A DNA stretch of 64,000 nucleotides from NCBI GenBank assembly GCA_025360525.1, contig JANYCA010000115.1, forward strand, positions 16,176-80,175, read 5' to 3'. Below are positions 1 through 10,163 of the stretch, one piece after another. The position numbers were made by a program, and so were the translations under genes. The notes under the pieces were generated by a model. The model made no database searches, had not been told where the DNA came from, and worked only from the letters and a program-made list of their open reading frames with translations. Within the stretch, counting starts at the first letter, position 1. The number at the start of each line of letters is the position of its first letter. The DNA comes from Chitinophagaceae bacterium (lineage in GTDB: Bacteria > Bacteroidota > Bacteroidia > Chitinophagales > Chitinophagaceae).

Positions 1-552
1 AAAAGAAAGCCTTTTGAAATAGCTTTTGTAGGTTTGAAGCCGGGGATACATGAGTTTTTATATGAAATAGAGGATAGTTTTTTTGATGAAAGCATTCCAC
101 GTGAGTTTGAGCATTGTATTGCGAAAGTAAGATTACAGTTAGATAAGAAAACTAATTTCTTCTTATTAAAATTTGAAATAGGAGGCAAGGCAGATGTTGT
201 TTGTGACCGTTGCAGCAATATTTTAACCAAGGACTTGTGGGACGAATTTAATATGGTGGTAAAGTTGGTTGACAACCCGGATGAGATGAATGAAAAAGAA
301 GAAGATCCTGATATTAATTATATATCCAAAACGGAAAGTCACCTTTACCTGAACGACTGGATATACGAATTTGTAAGTTTGAGTGTACCCTTGCAAAAAA
401 TGTGCAGTGAACAAGAATTTGGAGGTGAAAAATGTAATATAGCCGTACTGGAAAAATTGCGGACGATGGAGGTGAAAGATAACGGACAAAATGCCAATAC
501 CATTTGGAAAGGATTAGATCAGTTTAAGAAAGCAAGTAAGAAATCAAAATAA
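1..552 (+). CDS. DUF177/YceD-family protein, 5' end truncated by window edge
   Basis: Frame 1 is open from base 1 (KRKPFEIAFVGLKPGIHEF...), so the TTG at 34 is not the real start; CxxC motif (CDRCSN); directly upstream of rpmF. Confidence 0.85.
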   Translation, partial: KRKPFEIAFVGLKPGIHEFLYEIEDSFFDESIPREFEHCIAKVRLQLDKKTNFFLLKFEIGGKADVVCDRCSNILTKDLWDEFNMVVKLVDNPDEMNEKEEDPDINYISKTESHLYLNDWIYEFVSLSVPLQKMCSEQEFGGEKCNIAVLEKLRTMEVKDNGQNANTIWKGLDQFKKASKKSK

Positions 553-596
553 AATAGCATTAATCAAATTTATAACACCACTTAAAATTAAAAAAT

Positions 597-791
597 ATGC
601 CAAATCCCAAACGCCGCCATTCGCAACAACGCAGTGCAAAGAGAAGGACACATTATAAGGCTTCTGAAACTACTTTATCTGTAGATCCAACAACAGGCCT
701 TACACATGTTCGTCATTGTGCTCACATTAGTGAAGGTAAACTTTACTACAAAGGACAGGTGGTTGCTGAAAAAGCGCCGCTAAAGGCATAA
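597..791 (+). CDS. rpmF: 50S ribosomal protein L32
   Basis: MPNPKRRHSQQRSAKRRTHYK... is typical L32; sits between DUF177 and plsX. Confidence 0.97.
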   Translation: MPNPKRRHSQQRSAKRRTHYKASETTLSVDPTTGLTHVRHCAHISEGKLYYKGQVVAEKAPLKA

Positions 792-873
792 TATTTTTCA
801 AATACTGCATTCTAAGTTCTACATTCGATAATCAGCATGTGGGGCTTAGAATTTTTTATTTAATGTATCTACC

Positions 874-1818
874 ATGAACATTGCATTAGACATGATGGGT
901 GGCGACTATGCACCCCTGGAAGCAGTAAAAGGAATTAAAGCGTTTTTAACCGATGCCTGTAATTTAGTACCTCACCTTACTTTAATTGGCGACCAACCCT
1001 CAATACAATTATTGCTTCTGCAATATGGTATCGAAACCAATAATATTACTATTGTGCATGCCAGCCAGGCTATAGAGATGCATGAACACCCCACTAGAGC
1101 ATTACGAGAAAAAAAAGAGTCTTCCATTGCAATCGGATTTCATTTGTTGTCCAATGGTTCTGTTGATGCGTTTATAAGTGCCGGCAATACTGGTGCAATG
1201 ATGGTTGGAGCATTGTTCAGCATTAAAGCAATAGAGGGCGTTAGCAGGCCAACTATAGGGGGCTATTTCCCCCGTGAAAACGGTAAGTTGGGTTTATTGG
1301 TTGATGCTGGTATTAATGCAGATTGCAAGCCGGAAAACCTGGTGCAATTTGCGCTGTTAGGATCCTTATTTGTTGAACATATCTGGGGCATCAGCAATCC
1401 CAGGGTTGGTTTGATAAATTTGGGTGAAGAGGAGGGAAAGGGCAACATACTTTCACAAGCAACGTATCCTTTGCTGAAAGAAAATAGTCAATTAAATTTT
1501 ATTGGCAATATTGAAGGAAGAGATATACTAATGGACAAGGCAGACGTAATGGTTTGCGAGGGATTTACAGGCAATGTAGTTTTAAAAATGGCTGAAAGTG
1601 TTTACGACATTGTACAACGAAGAGGTATACAAGACGAACACTTTGAACGTTTTAATTTTGAAATGTATGGCGGAGTGCCGGTATTGGGTGTAGCAAAGCC
1701 AGTTATAATTGGTCATGGTATATCACATGCCACTGCTTTTAAAAATATGATTTCGATTGCACAAAAAATGATTGATACAGCATTGTTGGCTAAGATGGAA
1801 ACTGCATTTAGTAAATAA
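874..1818 (+). CDS. plsX: Phosphate acyltransferase PlsX
   Basis: MNIALDMMGGDYAPLEAVKG, SAGNTGAMM and CEGFTGNVVLK motifs; rpmF-plsX synteny. Confidence 0.97.
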   Translation: MNIALDMMGGDYAPLEAVKGIKAFLTDACNLVPHLTLIGDQPSIQLLLLQYGIETNNITIVHASQAIEMHEHPTRALREKKESSIAIGFHLLSNGSVDAFISAGNTGAMMVGALFSIKAIEGVSRPTIGGYFPRENGKLGLLVDAGINADCKPENLVQFALLGSLFVEHIWGISNPRVGLINLGEEEGKGNILSQATYPLLKENSQLNFIGNIEGRDILMDKADVMVCEGFTGNVVLKMAESVYDIVQRRGIQDEHFERFNFEMYGGVPVLGVAKPVIIGHGISHATAFKNMISIAQKMIDTALLAKMETAFSK

Positions 1819-1894
1819 TTTGCTCTTCTTATCTACTCATCCTTTGCGGTTCATTTACAACCAACGACTTAAGGAACCTAAATAGCCAAAATAT

Positions 1895-2839
1895 CTATTT
1901 TTCTAGATTCTCAAACATATCTTTTGTCATCCTTTCCAAATCGTAATCTTCCTGCCAGCCCCAATCATTTCTTGCTACAGTATCATCAATACTCTGAGGC
2001 CAACTGTTGGCTATTTGTTGCCGGTAATCCGGCTTATAGGTAATTTCAAATTCAGGGATATGCTTTTTTATTTCAGCAGCAATCTCTTTGGGAGAAAAAC
2101 TCATGCCAGATATATTGTAACTGGTTCTGATTGAAATTTGAGCAGCAGGTGCTTCCATCAATTCAAGCGTAGCTTTAATAGCATCGGGCATGTACATCAT
2201 GGGCAGGTAAGTATCTTCCTGTAAAAAGCATTCATATTTTTTTTCTTCCAGCGCCTCGTGAAAAATTTCAACTGCATAGTCGGTTGTTCCACCACCGGGT
2301 TCGCTTTTGTAGCTGATAAGACCGGGGTATCGGATACTTCTTACATCGAGCCCCCAGCGTTGGTGGTAATAATTGCACCAAAATTCGCCGGCATATTTGC
2401 TGATGCCATACACGGTGCTTGGCTCAATAATGGTTTGTTGGGGGCAATTTATTTTGGGAGAGGTGGGCCCAAATACCGCAATGCTGCTGGGCCAGTACAC
2501 TTTGTAAATTTTTTCTTCTTTGGCAATATCCAGCACATTCAGCAGGCTTTGCATATTAAGGTTCCAGGCAAGGCTGGGATTTTTTTCACCGGTGGCAGAT
2601 AGGATTGCCGCCAGCAAATATATCTGTGTAATATTTTGCCGAATCACCTGTACATGCAGCATTTCCTTGTTCATCACATCAAGGCTAACATAAGGGCCGG
2701 AGCCTTTTAGCAGTTCATTTTCTTCTCTTAAATCACTTGCTACCACGTTGGCATTGCCATAAATTTGTCTAAGAGCAAGGGTAAGCTCTACACCAATTTG
2801 CCCGCTGGCACCTATCACTAAAATTTTTTCTCTTATCAT
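1895..2839 (-). CDS. NAD-dependent epimerase/dehydratase family, L-threonine 3-dehydrogenase-like
   Basis: Rossmann GASGQIG, YGISKYAGE (YxxxK), SDR-extended architecture; second Met (MIREKILVIG) preferred as start. Confidence 0.8.
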   Translation of the reverse strand: MIREKILVIGASGQIGVELTLALRQIYGNANVVASDLREENELLKGSGPYVSLDVMNKEMLHVQVIRQNITQIYLLAAILSATGEKNPSLAWNLNMQSLLNVLDIAKEEKIYKVYWPSSIAVFGPTSPKINCPQQTIIEPSTVYGISKYAGEFWCNYYHQRWGLDVRSIRYPGLISYKSEPGGGTTDYAVEIFHEALEEKKYECFLQEDTYLPMMYMPDAIKATLELMEAPAAQISIRTSYNISGMSFSPKEIAAEIKKHIPEFEITYKPDYRQQIANSWPQSIDDTVARNDWGWQEDYDLERMTKDMFENLEK

Positions 2840-3015
2840 ATTGTACAATCGTTTTTATTTGAGAAGAAACAAATGTAAATCAATAAAAATAACAGTGGTA
2901 AAAACGGGTAGGTATTTTGGATAACGCTTGCGTATGTTCCATTTATCGCATTTGCTACTTTCGGTATAATTACTTATAATTTCTTACCTATCTTTAACGG
3001 TACTAACTCTGCTTA

Positions 3016-6000
3016 ATGAAACCTTTACATTTTTTAATGTCTTTATGTTTTTTAATGGCCTATTTAGTTGCATTTCCACAGCAACTTAAGTTTAGTACCT
3101 ACACTTCGGCAAATGGGTTATCTCAAAATAGAGGTATTTGCATGGCGCAGGATAAACTTGGCTATTTGTGGATGGGTACGCAGGATGGCTTAAACAGGTT
3201 TAATGGAAAAGACTTTGTTGCCTACTATAAAGGCAATGTAAAGCGGGGTAATTTACCGGCAAATTATATAGCCGCACTTTACTACGACAGCCTGAATAAC
3301 TGGCTTTGGATAGGCACTTCTTCAGGCCTTTGTATTTACAATTGCAGGGCTGATAGTTTTTATAGTGCAGCTCATTATTTTCCAGCAGCAGATACACTTA
3401 ATGGATTGTTGATAAGGTCTATTGTTGCAGGACGAAATCCAGGCGAAGTAATAGTGCTTACGTTTAGTGAAGGCCTTTTTATCTGTAATACCCAATTATT
3501 TAAACACCAACAATTTTTTCATCAACCGGCTACCAAAAACCGCACAGAAGCCGCTCTGGTATGGAACAAGGAGATATTGGTAGTTGCTGATAAAATATTG
3601 TATCGCCTGGATGATACTGCCAAAATTATATTGGCAAATCCTATGCTGGATGAGATACAGCAAATAATGATGTGGCAGAATAAATTATGTATCGTTTCTG
3701 CCAAAAATGGGTTGATGATGGTGGATGATTTTGCCAATCCAGCAATAAGGCCAATTGATGCCGGCAGTAAGGATGCTGATTGTATTGCGCTGGATAAAGA
3801 CAATAATCTTTGGTTGGGAACCCACGATGCTGGTGTATTAGTTTTAGAACCAGGCAAGCAGAAAATACTTTATTCATTTAGCACGGCTACCAACCAATAC
3901 GAATGGCCCAAAAGCTTTATACTTTCGCTTTTTAAAGATAGGCAAAATAATATGTGGATAGGCAGCAAAGGAGGAGGATTTTCGATAAACATCAATGATA
4001 AAAATCAATTTGGATTAATTCACAAAACGCCTGTAGAATTTGGTAAAATACCCAGTAATAATGCGTCTACTATTTTTAAATCTTCCGGCGGCCTGCTCTA
4101 TACTGGTATTTTGCAGCAAGGTTTACAAGCGTATAATGTTGCAACAAAACAAATTGCCTACTTTGTTAATCCAGCTTCATCCGCCAGTAATACCATTTAT
4201 GGCATTACTGCTTCATCAAACAATGCTGTTTGGCTAGCCACTCATGGTGGCTTGTACAATTTTAGCATTGCAACAAAAAAGTTTACGCACTATATTGATA
4301 GTGGAGTTGTAGCTTCCCTCTCCGGAGAATTTGTTTATAAGCTAAAGCGATTCGATAGCTTGCTTTATAGTTCTGGGAGTGGTACAGTTTATTTTAATCT
4401 TAGTAATAAAAAATTCAGCGTTTTTAAAAGCTATATTGATACAAAAGGTAATTTTTTAAACCTGGTTTTAAACTGTGCGGATGAAGATGATGCAGGCAAT
4501 ATTTGGATGGGAACCAACGGACATGGGCTGGTTAAATACAATATAGCTACAGGCAAAATAGAAATAATTGAAGAGATAGAAAGGTTTTCTAAGGCGATTT
4601 ACGCCTTGTATAATGACAATGGGAATTTATGGGTAGCCACTTCAAACGGATTGTTGATTTATGACTTTTACCACAATAAAATAATAAAAACCTTTTCCAT
4701 CGCTAACGGTATGCCGGGCAATGCTATTGCTAGCATTGAGAAAGACGCCGCAGGTAATTTTTGGTGTGGAAGCAATGTAGGGCTTATTAAAATTGATGGC
4801 CATTTCAACAGAGTTACATTGATAAAAGCATTTGCAGGCTTACCATCTAACGAATTTAATATTGATTGCTCCACGTCGGATAGTTTGGGTAATCTTTATT
4901 TTGGAGGTTTTAACGGGGTTTCATTTTTCAACCCTTCAAAATTTAGTATTAACCAGTTTAGTCCGGCACCGGTAATTGAGTCTATTAAAATTTCTAATAC
5001 AGAAATGTATCTTGCTAAAGGCATAAGTTATGTCACTGAAATTGGGTTGTCTCACCTGCAGAATTTTATAACGCTCCAATATGGTGTAACAAACTTTATT
5101 GATCATGATGAATGTTTGTATAAGTATCGGTTGGATGGAGTGGATGAAAACTGGGTAGATGCAGGTAACCGAACTATTGTAAATTACGCCGGTCTAAAAC
5201 CAGGCAAATATTTATTTCAGCTGCAAAGCTGCAATAGTAGTGGCATTTGGAGTAGTGGTATTACAAAACTTGCCATTGTTATAGCACCAGCATTTTGGCA
5301 AACCTGGTGGTTTATACTGCTATTAAATGTTTTGGCTGCTGTGGTAGTTAGTTTGGTTGTAAACAGGAGGATACAAAATATCAAAGACCGATCTGCCATT
5401 AAACAAAAAATTTCTGAAACGGAAATGGCAGCATTAAGGGCCCAAATGAACCCGCATTTTATGTTTAACTGTATCAACAGTATCGATGCTTTCATTTATA
5501 ATAATGATAAATACAATGCCACTTTATACCTAAATAAGTTTGCCAAACTTTTGCGTAACATCTTAGATAGCAGCAAGCAGAATACAGTACTACTTAGTAA
5601 AGATGTAGACACCTTGCAGCTTTATCTTGAATTAGAAGAGCTACGACATGAAAATAAATTTAGCAGTAAACTAACTGTGCAGCAAGCGTTGTTACAAAGT
5701 GATTATAAAGTGCCGCCACTAATTATACAGCCATTTGTAGAGAATGCTATTTTGCATGGGCTTAAAAATAAACCGGGCAATAATGGTATCCTTGTTATCA
5801 ATATCAAAAAAGTTGATGATACAATTCAATTTACTATTGAAGATAATGGCATCGGCAGGGAGGCTGCAAAATTGATAACGCAAACCAAACAATTATCTTA
5901 TGGTATGGATATGAGTATTGAGCGGATAAAATTGTTTAATAATGAAACAGCAGCATCGCTAAAAATTGAAGATTTAAATGAGCATTGTATGCCAGCTGGA

Positions 6001-6033
6001 ACAAAGATTACCGTTAACTTAAAAATTAACTAA
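3016..6033 (+). CDS. Two-component-regulator propeller + Y_Y_Y + LytS-type histidine kinase
   Basis: Repeated WxGT...GL propeller blades, TM segment near 760 aa, MNPHFMFNCINSIDAFI (His_kinase family) and a HATPase-like C-terminus. Confidence 0.9.
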   Translation: MKPLHFLMSLCFLMAYLVAFPQQLKFSTYTSANGLSQNRGICMAQDKLGYLWMGTQDGLNRFNGKDFVAYYKGNVKRGNLPANYIAALYYDSLNNWLWIGTSSGLCIYNCRADSFYSAAHYFPAADTLNGLLIRSIVAGRNPGEVIVLTFSEGLFICNTQLFKHQQFFHQPATKNRTEAALVWNKEILVVADKILYRLDDTAKIILANPMLDEIQQIMMWQNKLCIVSAKNGLMMVDDFANPAIRPIDAGSKDADCIALDKDNNLWLGTHDAGVLVLEPGKQKILYSFSTATNQYEWPKSFILSLFKDRQNNMWIGSKGGGFSININDKNQFGLIHKTPVEFGKIPSNNASTIFKSSGGLLYTGILQQGLQAYNVATKQIAYFVNPASSASNTIYGITASSNNAVWLATHGGLYNFSIATKKFTHYIDSGVVASLSGEFVYKLKRFDSLLYSSGSGTVYFNLSNKKFSVFKSYIDTKGNFLNLVLNCADEDDAGNIWMGTNGHGLVKYNIATGKIEIIEEIERFSKAIYALYNDNGNLWVATSNGLLIYDFYHNKIIKTFSIANGMPGNAIASIEKDAAGNFWCGSNVGLIKIDGHFNRVTLIKAFAGLPSNEFNIDCSTSDSLGNLYFGGFNGVSFFNPSKFSINQFSPAPVIESIKISNTEMYLAKGISYVTEIGLSHLQNFITLQYGVTNFIDHDECLYKYRLDGVDENWVDAGNRTIVNYAGLKPGKYLFQLQSCNSSGIWSSGITKLAIVIAPAFWQTWWFILLLNVLAAVVVSLVVNRRIQNIKDRSAIKQKISETEMAALRAQMNPHFMFNCINSIDAFIYNNDKYNATLYLNKFAKLLRNILDSSKQNTVLLSKDVDTLQLYLELEELRHENKFSSKLTVQQALLQSDYKVPPLIIQPFVENAILHGLKNKPGNNGILVINIKKVDDTIQFTIEDNGIGREAAKLITQTKQLSYGMDMSIERIKLFNNETAASLKIEDLNEHCMPAGTKITVNLKIN

Positions 6034-6777
6034 ATGATTACAACAATCATTATTGACGATGAACCAAAAGGCAGGCTGGCACTACGGAAAAAGCTATCAA
6101 CTTATTGCAGTAATGTGCAGATTATGGCAGAGGCATCCAACGGAAAAGAAGCACTTTTATTAATACAAAAACATCAACCCCAACTTATTTTTCTGGATAT
6201 AGAAATGCCTGTGATGAACGGTTTTGAAATGCTGAATGGTATCAGTGAAAAAAATTTTCACATCATCTTTACCACAGCCTATGATCAATATGCTATTAAG
6301 GCTATCCGTTATGCAGCCTTTGATTATTTATTAAAGCCGGTAGATATTGAGGAATTAATTACGGCTGTTGGAAAAATCAGCGGAAATACCTCAACAACGG
6401 AGCAGGAAAAAAAAGTTGAAACGTTGAATCATAACCTGGTTGTAAGCAAAGAGCTTAATAAAATCGCCATACCTACTGCCGACGGGTTACTTTTTTTCGA
6501 AATAGGGACCATTACCCGGTTGGAAGCTCATAGCAACTATACCCATATTTTTTTTAAAAACAGATCTAAATTAATATCTGCCAAAACATTAAAGGATTTT
6601 GAAGAACTACTTCCCCAAAAAATATTTTTCCGTGCCCATCATTCGCATGTAATTAACCTGGGTTGTATAAAAAAATATTCAAAAGGAAATGGAGGCAAAA
6701 TCGAATTACTGGACGGTATCGTAATTGATTTGTCCAGGAGAAAAAGGGATGCATTTATAAAAATACTTGGGCAATAA
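6034..6777 (+). CDS. LytTR-family response regulator
   Basis: Receiver motifs IIDDEP, FLDIEMPVMNG, KPVD; C-terminal LytTR (FFRAHHSHVINL); directly abuts the kinase gene. Confidence 0.93.
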   Translation: MITTIIIDDEPKGRLALRKKLSTYCSNVQIMAEASNGKEALLLIQKHQPQLIFLDIEMPVMNGFEMLNGISEKNFHIIFTTAYDQYAIKAIRYAAFDYLLKPVDIEELITAVGKISGNTSTTEQEKKVETLNHNLVVSKELNKIAIPTADGLLFFEIGTITRLEAHSNYTHIFFKNRSKLISAKTLKDFEELLPQKIFFRAHHSHVINLGCIKKYSKGNGGKIELLDGIVIDLSRRKRDAFIKILGQ

Positions 6778-6855
6778 ACTCGTAAAGTCCAGCTGTTAAA
6801 AAAGCCATATTTCTGTAACATAATTCTTGATAATGCGGTTTTGTTTAAAGAAAAA

Positions 6856-6877
6856 GGCTACAATTTTAAATGTAGCC
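6856..6877. terminator. Possible hairpin between convergent genes
   Basis: GGCTACA-N8-TGTAGCC, 7 bp perfect stem between the + LytTR and - mlaD-like genes; no strong U tract. Confidence 0.4.
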
Positions 6878-6907
6878 ATATTACACAGATTTAAAATAAT
6901 CGGTAAC

Positions 6908-7663
6908 CTATTCTTTATTCTTTTTTATATTCAGCGAAGCCTTATTTGCTCTTTCAGTTGAGTCTTTAATCCGTTGTTTTTCTTTCTTTTTAAAATAGCC
7001 CCTTAATAAAAAATTGCTTTTGGCAGCCTGTAAAGTTTCGTCGGCTGCGTTGGAAGTTCTATTTATACTGGAGGCGGTTTGTTTAGCCGATTCAATGGTA
7101 CTTTCTAACCTGTCAGCAAGTTTATTATCGGCAAGCAATCGCCCAACCGTACCTTTCCCACTGTTTATTTTTGCAACAATATCTGCAAGTCCATCTGTAA
7201 CTACAGAAGCATTGGCAGATATTTTAGAAATATTATTCATAATCTTATCTACATCCACAGGGTTGGTGCTAAGCAGTTTACTGCCATTTTTTGCAACAGG
7301 TGATGTGCTTGTACCCGGTGCAATCAATATTAATTTATCGCCCATTAACCCATCACTTCCAATACTGGCAACCGCATCTGTTTTAATAAAAGGCTGAATT
7401 TTCTTTTCTATGCTTAATGAGATTTGTACACTCGTGTCATTGACAATCCGGATAGTTTCCACTGTGCCGATATTGATACCTGCAAACCTTACAAAATTAC
7501 CTTCCTGTGTGCCGGAGATATTTTTAAAATTTGCATAAACCACAAAAGTATCGCTAAATAATTTTTTTTGTTTGCCGATAAAAAAAATCAACCCCAATAG
7601 CAGCGCAAGGCTAATAATTACAAATATTCCAGTCTTAATTTTTTGTCCGATAGTTGTATTCAT
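6908..7663 (-). CDS. MlaD/MCE-family protein
   Basis: N-terminal TM, MCE core (NFKNISGTQEGNFVRFAGINIGTVETI); next to MlaF/MlaE-like genes. Confidence 0.9.
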   Translation of the reverse strand: MNTTIGQKIKTGIFVIISLALLLGLIFFIGKQKKLFSDTFVVYANFKNISGTQEGNFVRFAGINIGTVETIRIVNDTSVQISLSIEKKIQPFIKTDAVASIGSDGLMGDKLILIAPGTSTSPVAKNGSKLLSTNPVDVDKIMNNISKISANASVVTDGLADIVAKINSGKGTVGRLLADNKLADRLESTIESAKQTASSINRTSNAADETLQAAKSNFLLRGYFKKKEKQRIKDSTERANKASLNIKKNKE

Positions 7664-7668
7664 ATTTT

Positions 7669-8397
7669 TTATTTGAAAAATGATCGTATATAATCATCCT
7701 GTGAATTTTCCAATTCTTCATGTGTTCCTTCAGCAATAAACACCCCGTCGTCTATTATTAATACCCTGTCTGCAGTTATGCTTGAGCATGGAATATCATG
7801 CGTTATAATTACAGAAGTTGCCTGGTATTTTTTCTGAATCTGCAGCATTAAATTGCTAATCTCTTTAGAAGTTATTGTATCCAAACCTGTGGTAGGCTCA
7901 TCATACAAAATTATTTCTGGTTTTACTATTAGGGTACGTGCAAGTCCCATACGCTTTCGCATACCACCACTCAAGTCGGATGGCATTTTATCAATTGCAT
8001 CTGCAAGACCAACAGCTTCCAAAACTTCTATACAGCGGCTTTCAATTAGAGCGTTGTCTTTTATTTTTAAAACCCGTTTTAATGGAAAAATAAGATTATC
8101 TCTTACCGTCATAGAATCGTACAATGCTGCGCTCTGAAAGAGAAATCCGATCCTGCACCGCAAGGCTTTTAGTTCATCCTCTTTAAGGTCTTTTATCTCT
8201 TCTCCAAATACTTTCAATGAACCTTCATCCTGTGTAAGTAAACCTGCAATGCATTTGATAGTAACAGATTTGCCACTTCCAGACTTACCAAGTATTACTA
8301 CATTTTCGCCCTTTTTAACAGTAAGATTGATACCCTTTAGAATACCGATATCTCCAAAGCTTTTTTTAAGATTCTTTATTTCAATAACTACCTCCAT
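7669..8397 (-). CDS. ABC transporter ATP-binding protein, MlaF-like
   Basis: Walker A GKSGSGKS, signature LSGGMRKR, Walker B ILYDEPTTGLD. Confidence 0.95.
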   Translation of the reverse strand: MEVVIEIKNLKKSFGDIGILKGINLTVKKGENVVILGKSGSGKSVTIKCIAGLLTQDEGSLKVFGEEIKDLKEDELKALRCRIGFLFQSAALYDSMTVRDNLIFPLKRVLKIKDNALIESRCIEVLEAVGLADAIDKMPSDLSGGMRKRMGLARTLIVKPEIILYDEPTTGLDTITSKEISNLMLQIQKKYQATSVIITHDIPCSSITADRVLIIDDGVFIAEGTHEELENSQDDYIRSFFK

Positions 8398-8411
8398 TAT
8401 TAATTTTCAAT

Positions 8412-9182
8412 TTAAGTGTACAGGATAGAATTAGTAAGTTGTACAACGATTCCATCAATAATAATAATCCAAATGGAAGAGGTAACAACGGCTGAATTGG
8501 CCGCCAGTCCTACGCTGGCTGTTCCATTATTGTAAGTAAACCCTTTAAAACAGCCAATAAAACCAATACTTATACCAAATAATATTGTTTTAATAAATGC
8601 AGGGACAACGTCTGTATAGTCAAGAATAGTAAGTGCTTTGTGAAAATACAATGTCATAGTTATGCCGCCATTCATTGCTGCTGCAATATAACCACCTACT
8701 AAGGCCATCGCATCTGCAAAAATGGTCAATAGCGGAATCATTACTGCACAAGCCAATATACGGGTAACCACCAAAAACTGAATTGGATTGGCGCCGGAAA
8801 CTTTCATGGCATCAATCTGTTCGGTTACATTCATACTGCTTAACTCTGCGCCAATACTCGAAGCAATTTTACCAGCACATATTAATGCTATAATAACTGG
8901 TCCTATCTCTCTTATGATTGATACGGAAACCATACTGGGGATATAACTTGCCGCCCCAAATTCTTTTAATGTTGGCAGCGATTGAAGTGTCATTACAATA
9001 CCCAGGATAAAGCCGGTTAAAGTTGTTATGCCAATTGATTTATACCCGATAATATAGGATTGGCGGAATAGCTCATCCCATTCAAATCCTTTTTTAAAAA
9101 TGTTGCGAAAAAATGATTGAAAAAAATAGGCCTGATCGGCTACTGCAACCAGTGATTTTGTAAAGGGCAATTGTTTTTGCAT
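8412..9182 (-). CDS. ABC transporter permease, MlaE family
   Basis: Multi-TM, IREIGPVIIALICAGKIASSIGAELSSMNVTEQIDAM motif. Confidence 0.93.
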   Translation of the reverse strand: MQKQLPFTKSLVAVADQAYFFQSFFRNIFKKGFEWDELFRQSYIIGYKSIGITTLTGFILGIVMTLQSLPTLKEFGAASYIPSMVSVSIIREIGPVIIALICAGKIASSIGAELSSMNVTEQIDAMKVSGANPIQFLVVTRILACAVMIPLLTIFADAMALVGGYIAAAMNGGITMTLYFHKALTILDYTDVVPAFIKTILFGISIGFIGCFKGFTYNNGTASVGLAANSAVVTSSIWIIIIDGIVVQLTNSILYT

Positions 9183-9423
9183 ATGGTGTTTTGTACTTAT
9201 AGAAATATTTTTATAGCGATGGCTTTGATTGCTTTACTTTCAAACAATATGCTAATCACCTGCCAGAAAAAAAAGAATCGAATAGCCTAGGCGATAAGGT
9301 GAAACAGGCGGATAGCGATTGAAAATTAAATCAGTTTTGTATTGCTGGGAAATAATTTCTACAGTATATATAAAACCAACCACAATTTAAAGATGGTTTG
9401 CTACAAAAAAAGGTAGAGAAAAA

Positions 9424-10158
9424 TCAGAATAAGTGCAGTAGTTTTTCGAGGTCTTCTGGTGTATCAATACAATGGCTTTCATATGCCGTAGCAACACATT
9501 TTATGGAGAAGCCATTTTCTATCCAGCGAAGTTGTTCTAACGATTCAGCTTTTTCTAAGGAAGATACCGGAAGTTGTGTTATTTTTTCAAGTACATCTTT
9601 TCTATAGGCGTACATGCCCACATGACGAAAATAGGCATGGTGCAGGTGCCATTCTTTTTCGTCAAATCCTTTTATAAAAGGTATTACCATCCTGCTAAAG
9701 TAAAGGGCTTCGTTATTTACATTGAGCACAATTTTCACTTCACCTTTATCAAACAACATTTCATAACTATCTATTGCCATCATTTGTGTTGCTAACGCTG
9801 TTTTGCCATCCTGTAATATGGCAGCAAGTTCATCTATCTGTGCTGGCTCTATAAGGGGCTCGTCACCTTGTATGTTGATGACATATTGATAATCTTCTTC
9901 CAGTTGTTGCAATGCATCCCAACACCTATCCGTACCACTTGGGTGATGTGCAGCTGTCATTACAACCTGGCCACCAAATTTTTTAACATGATTAAATATC
10001 TGTTCATCATCTGTAGCCACAATTACTTTGTTTAGCATCTTGCTTTTAGCCGCCTGTTCGTATACACGCTGTAGCATGCTTTTTCCTTTAATATCTATCA
10101 AAGGCTTACCGGGGAAACGGCTGCTGGCATATCTTGCAGGGATTATTCCTACTATCAT
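9424..10158 (-). CDS. kdsB: 3-deoxy-manno-octulosonate (Kdo or Kdo8N) cytidylyltransferase
   Basis: MIVGIIPARYASSRFPGKPL, NIQGDEPLI; gene context. Confidence 0.96.
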   Translation of the reverse strand: MIVGIIPARYASSRFPGKPLIDIKGKSMLQRVYEQAAKSKMLNKVIVATDDEQIFNHVKKFGGQVVMTAAHHPSGTDRCWDALQQLEEDYQYVINIQGDEPLIEPAQIDELAAILQDGKTALATQMMAIDSYEMLFDKGEVKIVLNVNNEALYFSRMVIPFIKGFDEKEWHLHHAYFRHVGMYAYRKDVLEKITQLPVSSLEKAESLEQLRWIENGFSIKCVATAYESHCIDTPEDLEKLLHLF

Positions 10159-10163
10159 GTTTT

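Noticed and set aside
34-552. TTG start at 34 for the DUF177 ORF
   Set aside because: The frame is open to base 1 and the upstream residues (KRKPFEIAFVGL) fit the family, so the gene is truncated by the window edge rather than starting at 34.
3016-6777. Propeller kinase/LytTR pair as regulator of the glucan locus
   Set aside because: It is ~16 kb from the locus and on the other side of the Mla and Kdo clusters; the divergent regulator at 54516 is the better candidate.
7014-7397. Antisense ORFs of 60-150 aa on the opposite strand of long genes (e.g. 7014-7397 +, 47220-47678 +, 62239-62598 -)
   Set aside because: They mirror the codon structure of well-supported genes, have no recognisable domains or own regulatory signals, and are treated as spurious.
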